From assembly GCA_023525975.1 (NCBI GenBank), contig CM042039.1, forward strand, positions 16,460,501-16,524,500: a stretch of 64,000 nucleotides of DNA, given 5' to 3'. The translations under genes were made by a program, and so were the position numbers. Positions 23,447 to 34,635 of the stretch are shown piece after piece (position 1 is the first letter of the stretch; each line of letters starts with the position of its first letter). This stretch comes from Smallanthus sonchifolius. Taxonomy: Eukaryota > Streptophyta > Magnoliopsida > Asterales > Asteraceae. The notes beneath the pieces were generated by a model that worked only from the letters and a program-made list of their open reading frames with translations, was not told the origin of the DNA and searched no databases.

Positions 23447-24399
23447 TGTTCTTATCCGGTTCGTTATTTGACCTGACATTCTTTATAATTTGAGTTGAAT
23501 TTTGAGTTCACAAGGGTTTCTGCGTACTTAACATGTACGTAGGAGTTAAACCTTACGTACTTGTAAGTACGCAAGACTTAAGTCATGCGTACTTGCTAAG
23601 TACGAAGGAGTTAAGTCCAGCGTACATGTTAAGTACGCACGACAGTTGTGAAAGGGGTATATGTACAGGAGTTAGTCATTTTCATCAATTCATCTCTTTC
23701 AAACGACTACACACTGTTGAATACCCACGACTCGATTTTTCCTCAAAATTTGTGTGTTTCCAAAAGAGTTTTTCGTCCCAGTTCTAGCTTCATCTTCACC
23801 TTATTAACATTTGGTGAGAATCTTAGCACATTTCATCCTTGAAATCATATATTTTGGATCGATTCTTTGATGGTTTGAACATAGAGTTTTGAGAGTGAAA
23901 TTTTAACCGAGTTTGGATGTTCTTGATGCAAATTAAGACCTAAAACTAGTTATAAATCACTAATCGAAGCTCAAGTACCTATAATTCGTCTTTAACAATC
24001 CTTGATTTTTGGTTTTTGACCACTTGGTTCCCATGGGTTTCCATCGAACCATAGTTAGGTCACGACTGACCGGTTGTAGCATGTCATTGCTATTAGTGTT
24101 GGTTCCATAGGTCATAACAGAACATTTTGACCTTGTGGTGACCTTAATCCACGGCATAGACTCCCTTCGAGTGAATTTTGAATTTTGAAATGGTTCTAAG
24201 TGTCAATACTTGCGCACTTAGCAACTACAGTACGCAAGAACTAATTCCTGCATACTTACTAAGTATGCAAGAAGGGTATTTCTGAAAAATTTCTAAGTCT
24301 GGAATTCAGTTCATTGTGTAATTGCTATACTCAGTCAGGTTTGTTCATTTCCAATGAGTCTACTTGTTCTTATTGTGTTCATTGTGTGTTCTTGCAGTG

Positions 24400-27300
24400 A
24401 TGGGTCGTGCATTTACAAGTGAGTTCAATCTTCTTGCTCTCACGAATCCAGAATGGAAGGGTACTGCACTTTAATACAAAGAGATTGTCGATTTTCTGAA
24501 CCGTTCCAAGATCAGCTATGCCCTTTCTGCTGATCTAATTGTCTCAAGACCTAATCTGGAACAGTTCTGGGAGACAGCTGATCATGACTGTATGGTAACC
24601 CCAAACGTCATTAGGGCAATGTAGCAGGTCATGATATTGCTATCTCTGAAGATACCATTCGGAGAGTCCTGCAGTTCAGGGATCTAGCAACTGACCCGGT
24701 TACTTATCCTGATTACTTTGTGGATGGGTGTTGGAAACAGAGGATGAGCTACGTCGGTGCTAGAGATTATGCCTCTTACAAAAAAATGTGGTTACTAGAA
24801 CAATGGAGGTACTTTGCCCATGTCATGATCATGTGCATCTCTTAACGAAAAGCAGGAATGGATGCAATGGGTCATGACCTGGCAGCTGCAATGGTTGGGT
24901 TGTCTCTCAACAAAGGGTTCAACTTCTCCAAATACATCTACAAAGCTTTAACCGATCAGATTAACATGGCGGAGATGTTTAGATTCCTGTTGTATCCACG
25001 ATTTGTTCAGCTACAGATTAATGATGCCTTGCCTAATCTTCTGGCAATTGGTGACAGATTACAAGTCAAGACAGTGGCCAAGAGAGTGTTTTCTCAATTC
25101 CTTACGCCAGGCAGTGTATAACCTACCCCTATGCACACTCCTCTCTTTGGCCATCTTATCAATGAAGCGTATGTGGCCCCTCCAGATCTCAGATGGTTTA
25201 GTGCAGCGTCTGAGCCTGAACTAAGTGAACATTCTGATGAACAAGTAGAGGAGGAAGCAGAAGGTGATGAAGAGTCTGAGAGTGATGATTCTGAAGAGGG
25301 CGGTGATGAAGAACAAGAAGGAGGAGATGGTGTTGAAGAGTCAGATTCTGAAGCCACTGAACCTGATTCATCTGATTCTGATGATGCACCAGATCAATCA
25401 CACCCAAGGGAGTTGACAAAGGTTTCCCTTCCTGAGTTATCTTACAAAAGACAAAGACAAGAAAGTACCAACACCGAATATGAAACCGATTCCGAATTCG
25501 GCTACTGAACTACAAAGACAAAGAAGATAAAGAAGCATAAAGCGTCGAGGGGATAGGCCATTTGCGGCTATCCTTAGAGAAGTAGAAGCTAGTGTTGCAC
25601 GGCAACAAGTCACTGAGGCCGTGAGCACTGCATCAACCTCTACTTCAACTTACAGCCAGCTGTATCAGCGACAGCGGAGGAGGAAGCCACATGTTAGCGC
25701 TGAGATGGCTTCCACTACTATCACAGAGGAGGTTTCTGTGATAGTATACCTCCCAGTTCAATCTGTCCATCAGGTGATGGGGTCGAGTCCAATTCAGACG
25801 CAGTCGATTACTATCACCCCAACCACATTTGAAACCACAACCATCCCAACCACTATTCCCACTACCACCCTTCAACCACTCAGTGAACCCTTCTCATATG
25901 GTGATTTCACACATGGTTTCGATTTTCAAGAAATCTTCACCTTTCCCCATCATACAGTCGAAGCCTCTACATCTAGGGATCCTGATCCAAGGGATGCATG
26001 GATTGCTACTCTAGAGACTCAAGTTGTTGGTTTACTTGAGACGGTACGTAAATCAAGGGAGGAGTCTGACAAGCAACAAGGTCAGATTAATTCTTTGGTT
26101 TATGAAGTAGCCGCTTTGATGAAACAGAGGGCTGTTGATGAGTTGCAGTGAAAAGAGCATGCCATGATGGTTAAACTGGTCAGTGATATGACCAAGACGC
26201 TTGCTGCTAAGGGGGAGAAGATTCATGAGTTGATGAAGGAGAAGGAGAAGCCTACTAAACCAAGTAGTGATGAGGCTTGTCACCTAGTCGACCTGACTAA
26301 GGATGACGACACAGACAAGGATCCTGAAGCCGGTCCAAGTGGAAGTGAGTAACAAGCGTTAGCGATTGTTCCCATTTCTGATGTGCCTATGGCCGAGGGG
26401 GAGTCCACTCAACATGAAGGTGATGTGTCAGGTAGTGGAGGTGGTACAGGAAAGTCTCCGGCTGATGTTCTTAAAGACCTATCTGATGATATTCTTATGA
26501 TTGAGCCAGACTATTCCAAAGAAGCTCAGATCGATGCTCTCAGCAATCTAGAAGAAGGAGAGATCGAGTCTGATAAAGAATGGGATGTCGAAGATGAATA
26601 TGTTGTGGTGGAGTTTCCAAAAGGGGACGGCGAAAGAGTTTACGAGCTTGAGGATGGAGAGATCTTTGAAGCTCCAGCCTTTGAAGCTACTTCTAACACA
26701 GGTTCAGTCGAGCCTGAATTTGTTGCCTAAGGCTAGTGGTGCAGCAACCTCGACTGAAGCCTCTCCCACCGATCCCCAACCTGTTGATCCTGAAGCATGG
26801 AAAAGTAAATATCCTTGTGCATGGTTTACCAAGGATCAAGCTCATGTCTGACAAAAGACATCCATCATAGACAAACATGGAGCTACAGGTATGATCTTGT
26901 CTGTCAAGTTCGAAGACGACAAGAAGTTATTCGCCATCAAGCGAGCAGGTGGGGTTCAATATTTGAAACCTACCAGTGAGGCGTTCAGCTCCCTACCGAA
27001 GTACGATCTGGTGAACCTTGTAAACCGAGAGCTGCTTGGTGATTCTCATCACGCGGTAGCAATGGGTTTATGGAAGACACTACAGCGAGAGGGAAGATCA
27101 GGAAAATCTGAAGTTTTCAAGCCTCAGATTCCCAAGAGAGTCCGGGATAAAAGTCTCAAACATCCCGTGACAAACCGTAGTCTAAAGAAGATGGTTTACA
27201 AGCCAGTGCTGTGTGAAACCATGATTCCCCTGAGCAAGTTATCTCAAGATATCCTTGGTAACATATGGTTTTGGTATGTGGACCCAAAGACGGGCGAGGA

Positions 27301-27523
27301 GGTGGTGATTTGAAGGATTCGGTCCGCAAATGGAAGCTTGGAACCGAAGGAACTGATCAGGGTGTTTCATGAAATCACCTTCATCAACTTCTCTATAAAA
27401 GATCTGACGGCTCAAAACAACAAATACTGCATCTACACGGACGAGTGGACGAAGCTTTAAGCATCAAGATACAACAAGCTAGTCAAGTTATGTCTTGACT
27501 ACAAGCTGAAGATGGGAAGCTAG
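24400..27523 (+). pseudogene. Accessory ORF of N (broken)
   Basis: ATG 24400 (MGRAFTSEFN) to TAG 27521-27523. The layout matches E1: FLNRSKISYA and FWETADHD in the N-terminal part, acidic stretch at 25200-25380, Thr/Pro-rich region, coiled coil near 25980-26110, Lys/Glu tract, then two C-terminal modules (LPKYDLVNL near 27000; WFWYVDPKTG near 27270). Stops or frame changes at 24472, about 24620, 24843, 25120, 25508, 26148, 26350, 26728, 26850, 27313 and 27458. No membrane segment seen. It lies directly upstream of the polypurine tract. Confidence 0.8.
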
Positions 27524-27567
27524 AGCTGCAAGAAGTTGAAGACCGAAGACAATCCAGAGTTTTTGTC

Positions 27568-27576
27568 AAGGGGGAG
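27568..27576 (+). promoter_or_regulatory. Polypurine tract of N
   Basis: AAGGGGGAG two bases before the 3' LTR, as in E1. Confidence 0.85.
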
Positions 27577-27578
27577 TT

Positions 27579-28085
27579 TGTTGGAGCACGTTTGTGTGAC
27601 AGACACTCTGGATATTGTCTTATGCTTTTGTACTTTACTTTATGTATTTGTATTTGTATTTAGTATCTGTATATATTGGTTTATCGGGTTGTAAACATTT
27701 ATATAGGTACTGTACTTGTCTAGTCTTTGTAAAGTGTTGTGCGCACTTAAGAAGTGCGCAGGATGTACATCCTGCGTACTTAGCAAGTACGCATGAGCAA
27801 AAGGCTGCGTACTTGCTAAGTACGCAGGAGTTAATTCCTACGCACTTGACAAGTGCGCAGGTAGCGGGTCTAAGTATATATAGCTGGTCATGATAGAAAA
27901 TATGTACGCACTCATTCTGTAACCGGCTGTGATTATCAGTAGAAGAAGTTTGAAGTATTTCATGTTTGTTGTCGGTTTACTTTGTTGTGTTGTCTGCTAC
28001 TCCACCTAGTCACGGGCATTCCGCTCCCGGTCCGACTAGTCACACACGCTTGCACGTAACGATCCGAGACACCCAGGGACCTACA
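27579..28085 (+). repeat. 3' LTR of N
   Basis: 507 bp, TGTTGGAGCACG to GGGACCTACA. The palindrome array at 27740-27861 has units starting at 27741, 27774, 27807 and 27840, exactly 33 bp apart. The outer two have GCAC arms, the inner two GTAC arms. A TATA box (AAGTATATATAGC) follows at about 27872-27884. Confidence 0.95.
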
Positions 28086-28090
28086 TTTGT

Positions 28091-29725
28091 AGTTTAGAGC
28101 TGCACTACGTAGAGGTTCGAATTGATCATGGATTCGATCATTCTTGTCGTTCAAGATTAAACATTTAGAACAAGAAACAACAACAAAAGAATTAGAATCT
28201 ACCTCAGTTGACGAACTTGATGCTTTTCCAATAGCCATGAGAGCAAGTGCAGATTTTGGTTGTTCAGCAACAGATGCTTCCCTTCCTTCAGCTTCCATCA
28301 TCCCAACAATCTCTGCCATTAAACCCATTTGTGTCTGTGCAAGTATGTCATATTCAAGATGAACACCCCAATCAAAGCTTTCGTTCTGTTGGACCACTAA
28401 AGCACTGGACGCTCCTCCTTGACTCTGACTGTGGTTGTTCTGATTGTTGTAACTTTGGTTGTTTCCCTGACTTGGTCTAGTAAAACCCGAAGCTGGTGCT
28501 TTATCCTTCTAACATTCTCTTGCGAAATGTCCAAAGTTTTGACACTTGTAGCACTTAGATTTAGATTTATCAAATCCAACCTTGGCATTAGAATGCCCAC
28601 CAATGAACTTTCTACCTGTTCTGTTCTGAAAACGCGTTGCCATTTTCAAGATCATGGCCATATTCAATTGAATATCCATATCCTCCATGTCATCTGGATC
28701 CACCTGCTTGAAATCTTCCTCAATGGATTCAGGATCCGTTAGCTTCCCACCGATGAAGTTCTCGTAGGCAAGCATGCATGATGAGAATAATGCCACATGA
28801 TCTTCATCAATCTTGGCAATAGCAGTTTGGTTAGCTGAAGGGGTAGATGTAGGGCCTCTTGAGGAATGTTGATGGTATGAACAAGATCCTGATGTAGCAA
28901 AACACGCATGACCACCAAAACCATTAGAATTTTATTCTTCCTGAGGATTCCTAGAGAATAAGGCAAATCCAGAACCTGATGACTTTGTTGTGGAAGACAC
29001 CCCATAATACATATAAGGGTCTTGAATTTGAGGTCTTCCAAAGCTTTCTTTCTTTTTCAGGTTCATGTCGTGTGCTTGAACCTTTCCTATCGCTTCATCG
29101 ATCGTCATCTCATAAAACTTGAGGTTCTCTCTCAGTATTGTAGTATATATGTCAAACTTGGGTGGCAATGAATCAAGAAACTTTTCCACCAGCTCATCAT
29201 CAGGATTCTTTAGTTCATAAGACTTCAGCTCAGTCTTCAAGTGATAGAATCTAGAAATAAGTTTATCAATAGATTCATTCTCTAAGTATCTGAAGCATTC
29301 ATACTGTTTCCTCAGTAGCTCTCTCTTGCTCTTCTTGACGTCACTTTTACCCTCGAACCTCTTCTACAGAGCCTTCCAAAGATCTTTCGAAGTATCATAA
29401 CCTCTGAAACTGTGAAATAAATCTCTAGTCAATGCCATAGTAATAAAACTATGTGCCTTCTTTTCCAGGTCATAAGCTTTCTTTTCTTCTTCAATGAGTC
29501 TAAGGATAGGGTTGGGAACAGTTTCCTCAAGAAATAGATGGGTTGGATGTTTATACCCTTCATGGATGGGTATCCACATGTTGGAGCGGTGTACGAGACA
29601 TACTCCTCAAAGCGTGCTTTCCGGTTCGAATAATCATTGACATTCAGCAGCTTTGGTGGTTTTTGTGGAGTCCCTATTTCGTTGTCATAGTTAAACAGAC
29701 TACTAATGTTTTGAATGTTTGACAT
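28091..29725 (-). pseudogene. gag of H, 5' part
   Basis: The minus strand opens MSNIQNISSLFNYDNEIG at 29725, homologous to N gag. A frame change lies near 29580, a TAG near 29364 and a stop after the first zinc knuckle. That knuckle, CYKCQNFGHFAREC (about 28510-28551), keeps all four metal ligands. The frame continues to 28091, where N is inserted; the gag tail resumes at 13499. The start codon lies one base from the CACTA insertion, which therefore separates gag from its leader. Confidence 0.85.
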
Positions 29726-30745
29726 GCACTACTACAAAATATACCTTTAATTACACGCGAACGATGACACGCAACAGCGTGTGTCATCGTTGTAATGTCA
29801 TTCTAGTGAAATGATGCTTTAATGACACGCTATCTATGACACATAAAAATGTGATCTTTTAATATCATATTAAAAAAAACACTGAGTGCGTGTTATCTCC
29901 AAAATGTCATCATTTAATTTCACATATCCCGGTCTCATATATGCGCGTCTTTCTTCTAAAAACCCTAGAACACACATTTGTATCAAACGTGGACATCCTC
30001 CAGGCGATTTCCAAGAAAAGCTAGGCGATTTCATCTTAAAAGTTAGGCGATTTCATCTTAAAAACCTAGGCGATTTCCGGGCAGCCGTATTCCGAGCAGG
30101 CTATTTCGGAGTAGGCGTTTTCCAAGAACCAGCCCTAGTTTCACCACCGGAATCTTCACAAACCACGTCATCCTCCACCGGAAACTTAACGAACCACGTC
30201 ATCCTCCACCGGCCTCCTCCCTGTCACAACAAGAGAGGGAAAAAGGAACCTGACGCGACTGTTTTAGGGCATAACATCAGAGGGCGAGCAAAAAATTCAG
30301 GTATTCTCTATTGTTTACATTGATTTAGGGTTTATTTTTGGTGTTAGGGCTTTTGGAGTAATTGATTTTGAGGCGAACTGTTGTTTGAAGAAATGTCGCA
30401 AAGAACATGAAATCATTAGCAGAAAGCTTGAGTTTAATTCGATTACTTAGGTGTCGAATCTTGAAGTTTTCTTGGGCACTTACTGGATAGTTGCTTTTGA
30501 GGTTTGGATTTTATCATTGTGTTCAAGTGGCCAATTAATGTTGAAGTTTGTAGCTAGTAACCAGCCCTTTTGTTTTCATTATAATGTTGGGTTAGAGTTT
30601 GATCTGGTGGTTTAGCTGATACTCGAGACTGCTGTTGCTTTAGTGCAGTCATGTGTTTACTCTAAACTCTTTACTTTACTAAAGTCATGCTAGCTTACCT
30701 CTGAGTTGATCTGAATGGCCTGAACGACCTAGTCAGCCAGAGTTC

Positions 30746-30752
<7 letters not shown>

Positions 30753-30799
<47 letters not shown>
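30753..30799. repeat. (TA)n microsatellite
   Basis: About 23 uninterrupted TA units inside the CACTA element. Confidence 0.95.
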
Positions 30800-30803
<4 letters not shown>

Positions 30804-30892
30804 TGTTTTCTCAAGTCTCTATATACACACACACATAGTAGCCCTTTGAGCTACAAGAACACATTGATCATTTACAAAGTCTTGATATAAAA

Positions 30893-31010
30893 ATGGAGGG
30901 GAAAGGGAAGAATGTAGAGAAGAAAGAGAAAACTATGATCCCACCAAGAAGGGGTCAAATTAAGGAGAGGGTATTTCACGAATTCGGAGAGAAAATCCGC
31001 AACATGACAC
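30893..31010 (+). pseudogene. Captured coding fragment, unidentified
   Basis: An open stretch starting MEGKGKNVEKKEKTM and followed by PPRRGQIKERVF resembles the start of small basic plant proteins with a PPRRGQIK motif. It runs about 38 codons before homology fades. The identity is from memory of the motif only and is weak. Confidence 0.35.
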
Positions 31011-31371
31011 TTTGTATGGTTATGTTTGACAATGTGCTAGTATAATTACCCTTGAACATATTGAAATTGGCCCTGAAGAAGGCGATTTCAGGGTATTACG
31101 AATTCCCGTCGTCCTAATTTTTCTTTGTTCTAATAATTTCAGGCTATGGCGGTTATGAAGAAATCGATTTTCGTGTTATTCCTCACATAATCGACAGAAA
31201 CTCTAACGAGATAAGGCCATTTTTCATCAGCTTTTCGTCTCCTCTGCTTTACCATCGTTATTCAGCGTTACGATCCTCAAGGTATCACACTTCTTCCTTC
31301 TGATTGACTTTAAGTTACCCATTTGCTTTGGTTTCTTAAACCTAGATTTTGAGTGCTTGATTGTTTTACAG

Positions 31372-31924
31372 GGGTGAGTTTAAATTGAATAATTTCAAGG
31401 ATGGTATTTTATTTTCTGATTTTATGGTTGGACTTCTTTTGGCATCTCCAATATTTGCAGCAACAGCTAAGAGGTAATATTTTATAATTGTTCAAATTTT
31501 CATGACCAGAGTCCTTTATTAATTGTTCAAATTTTCAATCAAATGTATTATTAGGTGGAGATAAATCTACATATTTTTTTTATTATAACATATAGGTTAT
31601 TTTATTATGTTGATTAAGTATATTTATAGTGGTTGTATATTGAGCAGCATAGCATCAACTCTAGGCTTATTGCAGTTGGGTTGTCAGTTTGGACATTATC
31701 TTCAATTGGCTGTGGGCTTTTAATTGGTTTTTGGACGATTACAGTTTGGTGAATGTGAGCAGACTAATAAATTCTCTTTCATCATTTGATTAGATTTGCG
31801 TGCCACTTCATCACCATTGATGCAACCTTTTGCTATTGTTGTTTTCAGGTTAGTTGGTGTTGGTGATGCTTCTTTCATAAGTTTTGCAGCTCCATTTATC
31901 GAAGAAAACGTACCTGTAACTCAG
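31372..31924 (+). pseudogene. Captured fragment of a Spinster-like MFS transporter gene
   Basis: Three exon-like pieces with plausible splice sites. First, 31372-31473 (after TTTTACAG, before GTAATA) encodes FSDFMVGLLLASPIFAATAK. Second, about 31660-31752 encodes RLIAVGLSVWTLSSIGCG. Third, 31849-31924 (after TTTTCAG, before GTTCAT) encodes RLVGVGDASFISFAAPFI. In order, these match my memory of transmembrane helices 2 to 4 of plant protein Spinster homologs, sphingolipid/lipid transporters of the major facilitator superfamily. Introns are kept, so capture was from genomic DNA. The rest of the transporter is missing and the second piece ends in a stop. Confidence 0.7.
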
Positions 31925-32079
31925 GTTCATATGTATTAGAGTCCTCAAGATTCAGTAGCAGTTTTAACCTTTAAACTTACCTGTGATGTTTTATTATTAA
32001 TCAAACATGATACTAGAGTAATAATCACTAATAAATGTATTCATGTTTGTAGTTGGTGCCACTATCATTAATTTAGTTC

Positions 32080-33620
32080 TCAAATCATCTAAAAAATGCA
32101 ACATATGTTGCTGTAGAAGTTGCTCGCAAAGCTCTTAAACTTAATGGAGAAAACGATTGGGCATCAGCATCAGGAGCCCATTGTGCCAAGTATTTGGGTG
32201 CTATTGCTTTAAAAGTATGTACTCATCTTAGATGCTATTATTTGTTATTTCAATTTACAGCCTACTTTTTAAAATTATCAAAATTTATATGTTTTTTTTT
32301 CTTCCAAAATTCATGTTTTATGTATAGTAATGGAGAAAAAGTCTGAACTGGCAAATTTTGAAACCATCGATTATTGTAAACCACTTGAAGAAGCAACATG
32401 GGACATGGTATTTTTGTTACAAACTTGAAGCTATCAATATGATTTAATAGTATATATGTTTTTACATTTAGGATGAATTGATGTAACTGGATGTTTTGAG
32501 TACAATACATGTATATGTGTTGAACTGGGTTGCTGTGATGCTCGCCCTTGCTGCAGCGCGCAAGTCTGGTAAGTATCTAAGATTTGTTTATTTTTGTCTA
32601 TTTGAGTCGGTTTTAAAGTTGTTTTTACCCCCGCTTTCACTTCTGCATTTGGCTTTAAAGAATTTACTATCTGACCTTATCAGAGGATGCCAAAGAAAAA
32701 AATATCCAAACTTTGGTTAGTGCTTATGGGTAATCTGTTTAGATGGGCAAACCCAAATAGTCCCCCCTGTCGGTTTTGATTAGTTTTTTTTGGGTTTTCT
32801 TTTCAACTCTTGCTTATTAACATGAAACAAGTTAAATCCAATATCAAATACTTGGCTCAATGGTTTGGTGGAAGAACCCCATTTCAGTTGCGCTGGGTTC
32901 GTTCGATTCTTGATGTGGGTGTTCAAATTTTTATTGTTTTTTTATAATCTAAGGGTTTTTTTTCTGTTTAAAATTGATATGATTTTTTTAATTAATTTTT
33001 AACAAAAGTATTTTTTTCACCTTTTTATGACTTTTTTTATATTTAATGTTTTAGTATATAATTTATAATTTTTTGACATACATATGTTTTTTGCAGGACC
33101 TAACCGATTCAGTAATGAAAGCACTTCTTTAGGTTTTTTTTTTTTTGGTTTTGTTCTTATTTCAGGTGGCATTTTGTTTGTAACAAGTCAAGATTGCAGC
33201 CTTTTCATTGTAAGTATCAGATTGCAGTCTTCTTTTCATTGTAAGTATCAGATAGCAGGTTAAGGTTGCATTTATTAACCGTTCATAATGCAATTTGAGT
33301 TTTGTTTTAAGATATTGAAGGATGTCGCTAAAGTTTTAAATTGTTCTAATTCAAAGGGTACCTTTTTTAACCATAATTCGCATATTAATTAGTATTATAA
33401 GAAGTATTTACAAATTTCTGAATTTCATCATTTTCTAGTACTCAATCCCGTGTAATACACGGGTCTCTAACCTAGTTAATATATATGTATCTTTAATAAC
33501 TATTTGTTTACAAATTTTTTCTTAGGTTAGAGGAAGCAAAGATGAATACACCGATGTTGATATTGATGGAGTTCCTGAAGAATGGTTGACTTATGTAGCA
33601 AACTTTATTTTTCAGTGAAA
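32080..33620 (+). pseudogene. Further exon-like segments in the CACTA interior, unidentified
   Basis: Three open pieces look coding but are not recognised. About 32090-32214 reads VAVEVARKALKLNGENDW and SGAHCAKYLGAIALK. About 32520-32575 reads NWVAVMLALAAARKSGKY, before a GTAAGT-like donor. About 33527-33618 reads GSKDEYTDVDIDGVPEEW, ending in TGA. The last, after TTTCTTAG, looks like a terminal exon. They may come from one or several other host genes. AT-rich intron-like DNA lies between them. Confidence 0.4.
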
Positions 33621-33806
33621 CTTTGTAATACTTTGAATTCGTAATCGACTTTTGTTACATTTAAATCGTTGTTTATGCTTTATGAAATGGATTGTTGTGT
33701 CATATGTATTTTATTTTATATTATGAAATGTTTAATACTATTTTATGTTATTAATGTGGAAAACTGGAAATTAATAATTCTATAATTTTTTTTAAACAGA
33801 TTTAAC

Positions 33807-34033
33807 AATGACACACATTTATGACAAAAAATTCACGTCATAAGTAGATGACACACAAAGTGCGTGTCATCTTTATTTTTGACATGACTATCCTTGACAC
33901 GCATTGCGTGTCGTCAAGGCGTGTCATAAAAAGATGACACACAATGCGTGTCATTTTCATTTTTGAAATGGCTATCCTTGACACGCATCCGCGTGTCATC
34001 TACACCCTTTTATGACGCGCAATGCGTGTCATC
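33807..34033. repeat. Right subterminal palindromes of the CACTA element
   Basis: At least four copies of TGACACGC or TGACACAC facing GCGTGTCA, separated by two to four bases. The left end carries one at 29754-29790. CACTA transposases of the TNPA type bind subterminal repeats, so this fits that role. Confidence 0.85.
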
Positions 34034-34058
34034 TAAGGTGTTTTTTCTTGTAGTGATG

Positions 34059-34621
34059 GTGTTTAACTTAGTTAAAAATCAGAAATTCTTCACAACTTGC
34101 GCACTTGTGAAGATGGCCTTGCGCACTTAGAGAACTGCTCTTGCGTACTTATGAAATACACTTGCGTACTTAGTAAGTACGCAAGAAGAAATGACAAGTA
34201 CGCAGGCACAAGAATTAAGTACGCACAGATTTGGTCTTGCGTACTTAACAAGTACGCAGGAACAGTGTCCTTTTTGTCAAAAAAAAAGGTAAGTACACAG
34301 ATCACTTTATCCACCTGCTCCACCAACTTTTTTCGGTTGCTGAAAAATGTTCAAATCTTCAAATATTGATGTTATGAACGAATTAATCAAGCCAGAAGGT
34401 TAGAAACTTGATTAAAACAAACCCTTGATTATCAAAACACTCAAACAAACAACAAATGAGTTGAATTTTGAAGGATTTGTGCATCTAAAACAGCGCTCAA
34501 GACCTACCTCTGTTTTATCACAAAAATCCACAAAATCGGTCTCTTTTTCTTGAAAACAAAGCTACTAAATGTGTCGAAAATGCTCCTAACACACTCACAA
34601 CACTCGAAATCAAGAGCAAGT
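34059..34621 (-). other. Leader of H with palindromes
   Basis: No gene. Homologous to the N leader 14021-14558. Units of GCGTACTT/AAGTACGC and GCGCACTT arms lie at 34097-34260. The CACTA element separates it from the gag ATG. Confidence 0.8.
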
Positions 34622-34633
34622 GCTCTGATACCA
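34622..34633 (-). promoter_or_regulatory. Primer binding site of H (tRNA-iMet type)
   Basis: GCTCTGATACCA on the plus strand is TGGTATCAGAGC on the minus strand, two bases inside the LTR, a perfect match to the usual copia site. Confidence 0.93.
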
Positions 34634-34635
34634 CT

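Larger units (their letters stand above)
20963..24399 (+). other. Spacer of N between pol and accessory ORF
   Basis: Homologous to the E1 spacer once the TRIM at 22257-23446 is removed. No gene of its own. Palindromes at about 23517-23640 and 24205-24265. It ends with TTCTTGCAG (24389-24397), an acceptor-like site two bases before the accessory ATG. Confidence 0.75.
13500..28085 (+). mobile_element. N: full-length family A Sirevirus-like element
   Basis: Two 507 bp LTRs (13500-14006, 27579-28085) are flanked by TTTGT at 13495-13499 and 28086-28090. Total length is 14,586 bp, of which 1.2 kb is a nested TRIM. The order is LTR, primer site, leader with palindromes, gag, pol, spacer, accessory ORF, polypurine tract, LTR. 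It lies inside the gag of H in opposite orientation. Every coding region carries stops or frameshifts, so it is old compared with element B, whose LTRs agree better. Confidence 0.95.
29727..34055. mobile_element. CACTA (En/Spm-type) transposon with captured host exons
   Basis: The left end reads CACTACTACAAAATATACC and the right end, reversed, CACTACAAGAAAAAACACC. Both are typical CACTA termini, with a 3 bp target duplication ATG at 29724-29726 and 34056-34058. Length is 4329 bp. Subterminal palindromes built on TGACACGC/GCGTGTCA occur at 29754-29790 and 33807-34033. No transposase is recognisable, so it is non-autonomous. The interior holds exon-like segments with introns. It sits between leader and gag start of H. 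Confidence 0.93.

Noticed and set aside
29886..30323. 145-codon ORF near the left end of the CACTA element
   Set aside because: Low-complexity repeats of GDF and RRFH without recognised homology. It may be part of a captured 5' region, but I cannot support it as a gene.
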